64,000 bases of DNA, taken from positions 124,001 to 188,000 of the forward strand of contig JAFWMQ010000009.1 in assembly GCA_017510605.1 (NCBI GenBank), given 5' to 3'. Made by a program: the position numbers and the translations under genes. The notes beneath the pieces were generated by a model. The model saw nothing but the letters and a program-made list of their open reading frames with translations. It was not told the origin of the DNA and ran no database searches. This document shows positions 62,802 through 64,000 of the stretch, one piece after another. Position 1 is the stretch's first letter; every line of letters begins with the position of its first letter. The stretch comes from Clostridiales bacterium. Its GTDB lineage: Bacteria; Bacillota; Clostridia; Saccharofermentanales; Saccharofermentanaceae.

Positions 62802-64000
62802 ATGGCTGACGGTAAGCAGTGGTACAACAAGCCTCAGGAAGGCCCTGCAAAGAAGACTAACGGGAAAACCGCAGGCCCGGCAAATAAGTCCGGAAAACCG
62901 CAGGGAAAACGGATTATTCCCTCACAGGGAAAATCTGCTCAGATGTCTTCGGGAAAACCCGCCCAAATGGTATCAGGAAAAACTGTTGTTAAACCCGCCG
63001 GTAATAAGTCTCAGGGATCAAAGCCGGGCAATAAATATCCTGCAGGCAGCAAGCCCGTTGTAAAGAATGTGGCTGTAAAAAAGCAGAATGTAAATGCTCC
63101 TAAAAAAACTGTAAAACCCGTTGCGGGATCACCGGCAAAGAAGGCAACTCCTTCACAGGACCAATACGGATTTAAGTCCTATAAAAAACAGGGTATTCAG
63201 GCCGGTTCCAAGGGACAGATAAGAAATAAAGGACAGGCAGCATCCAAGGGTCAGGTAAGAACCAATGGACAGAAGAAACCTGTCGATCCCGCAAAAGCTA
63301 AGGAAATAGCAAGAGCAAGAGAGCAGCAGAAGATCTTAGAGCAGGCTAAAAGGAAAGAAGAAGCTAAGCTCAGGGAACAGGAAAAGATCGAGAAGAGTGC
63401 TTTCAAGCGCAAGAATCCTTCCCAGAAGAGCGCAGAGAGCCGCGCGATCAGAAACGGAATACTGGGAGCTGTGGCAGTGGCTTCAGCGCTTTTCGTGCTC
63501 GTTTTCGTGGTTCATCATCTGTACGACTATATTGCCGAGAAACCTAATTTCTCATTCGTTACGACAGGCTCTGTAGAGCATACGATCGGTGCGAGAGCGC
63601 TTATCGTGAGAGATGAGGATACCATTAACTGTTCGACTGACGGGGAACTTGTCACTCAGATCACGGAAGGATCGAGAGTTGCTAAGGATCAGGAACTTGC
63701 GATCGTTGTCCCTGAGGATATGAAGTCCGTAGTACAGGACTTAAGAAACGTGCAGTCCCAGATATCCGATGTCCAGCAGGAACTTATCCTTTCGGGCGGT
63801 GTTGCTCAAGCTGATGTAATCTACAGGAATTACAACAAGAATCTCTCTGCGATCCTTGATCTGGTCAGATATGATTCCATGGGCGGAAACTTAAGCAATA
63901 TCTCGTCTTACAGTTCATCGGTCAACGTTATTCTCGATGAACGTGTTGATGAGATGAGTAAGATCGATTTTAATGACGAGAGAATTTCCGTTTTGAGAAA
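62802..64000 (+). CDS. HlyD-like membrane adaptor, N-terminal part (3' end outside window)
   Basis: The frame is open from ATG 62802 to the window end (about 399 residues), so the C-terminus is missing. Residues 1-~205 are a low-complexity basic region rich in Lys, Gly, Pro, Gln and Ser, with loose repeats such as SGKPAQ and SKGQ, probably disordered in the cytoplasm. Residues ~217-240 form one membrane segment. After it comes a biotinyl-lipoyl-like part (GARALIVRDEDTI, then GELVTQITEGSRVAKDQELAIV) and a coiled-coil-like stretch, as in HlyD-type adaptors. In other Clostridia a protein like this lies between the aluminium-resistance gene and sepF. The exact function is unknown. Confidence 0.75.
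   Translation, partial: MADGKQWYNKPQEGPAKKTNGKTAGPANKSGKPQGKRIIPSQGKSAQMSSGKPAQMVSGKTVVKPAGNKSQGSKPGNKYPAGSKPVVKNVAVKKQNVNAPKKTVKPVAGSPAKKATPSQDQYGFKSYKKQGIQAGSKGQIRNKGQAASKGQVRTNGQKKPVDPAKAKEIARAREQQKILEQAKRKEEAKLREQEKIEKSAFKRKNPSQKSAESRAIRNGILGAVAVASALFVLVFVVHHLYDYIAEKPNFSFVTTGSVEHTIGARALIVRDEDTINCSTDGELVTQITEGSRVAKDQELAIVVPEDMKSVVQDLRNVQSQISDVQQELILSGGVAQADVIYRNYNKNLSAILDLVRYDSMGGNLSNISSYSSSVNVILDERVDEMSKIDFNDERISVLR

Noticed and set aside
1..64000. Mobile elements, CRISPR arrays, tRNA and rRNA genes
   Set aside because: I looked through the gaps and found no regularly spaced repeats, transposase or integrase genes, or cloverleaf-like sequences.

Overview
This window looks like ordinary chromosome from a Gram-positive anaerobe of the class Clostridia. 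The signs are Firmicutes-type gene orders (ireB-ruvX-DUF1292, rplU-prp-rpmA-obgE, rpmE-DUF1385-prmC), strong AGGAGG-type ribosome sites, an L27 with a cleavable N-terminal extension next to its Prp protease, a GAAC-N4-GTTC LexA box, an ECF sigma promoter of the Bacillus type, and a DnaE1-type polymerase. A lipoprotein GH9 cellulase with two CBM3-like modules, a GH29 fucosidase and several c-di-GMP proteins suggest a plant-fibre or gut/rumen habitat. The family (for example Saccharofermentans-like or Lachnospiraceae-like) is a guess. I see no phage, transposase, integrase, CRISPR array, rRNA or tRNA.

Layout. 1-4.9 kb: end of aspS, mtaB, ireB, ruvX, two tandem DUF1292-type proteins and a CPBP membrane protease. 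4.9-8.0 kb: a large membrane-anchored protein of unknown function (seven-bladed-propeller-like part, CBM-like part, degenerate GH51-like part). 8.0-10.0 kb: divergent DUF4364 regulator and pgi. 10.1-13.5 kb (minus strand): a diguanylate cyclase followed by an EAL phosphodiesterase. 13.5-13.87 kb: the only gene-free stretch above 300 bases, holding a 27-bp direct repeat and two hairpins in front of an aconitase-family hydratase. 16.2-23.2 kb: YitT protein, a 57-aa protein, the GH9 lipoprotein, NAD(P)HX epimerase, fucosidase and an anchored Ig-like protein.

23.3-31.8 kb: leuS (minus) divergent from an MreB/Mbl actin; then rho with a large charged insert, rpmE, DUF1385 and prmC. 31.9-34.4 kb: ECF sigma factor, zinc-finger anti-sigma membrane protein and DUF4097 lipoprotein behind a good ECF-type promoter, so probably an autoregulated envelope-stress operon. 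34.5-41.5 kb: VOC protein (minus), YbaK deacylase, murC, a polytopic unknown, then the L21-Prp-L27-Obg ribosome cluster. 41.5-44.4 kb: a three-subunit fumarate reductase/succinate dehydrogenase-like complex.

44.6-53.3 kb: YuiD, AlkD-like glycosylase, a PfkB-type sugar-phosphate kinase, then uvrB-dnaE-sirtuin behind a LexA box. 53.4-64 kb: membrane diguanylate cyclase, pfkA, mutS2, a second CPBP protease, MarR regulator with an acyl carrier protein, a lipid-kinase-like protein, a methionine gamma-lyase-family (aluminium-resistance) protein and the start of an HlyD-like membrane adaptor that runs off the end. Most of the window is housekeeping. I did not find a convincing new multi-gene system; the unusual points are individual proteins and regulatory sites listed as findings.
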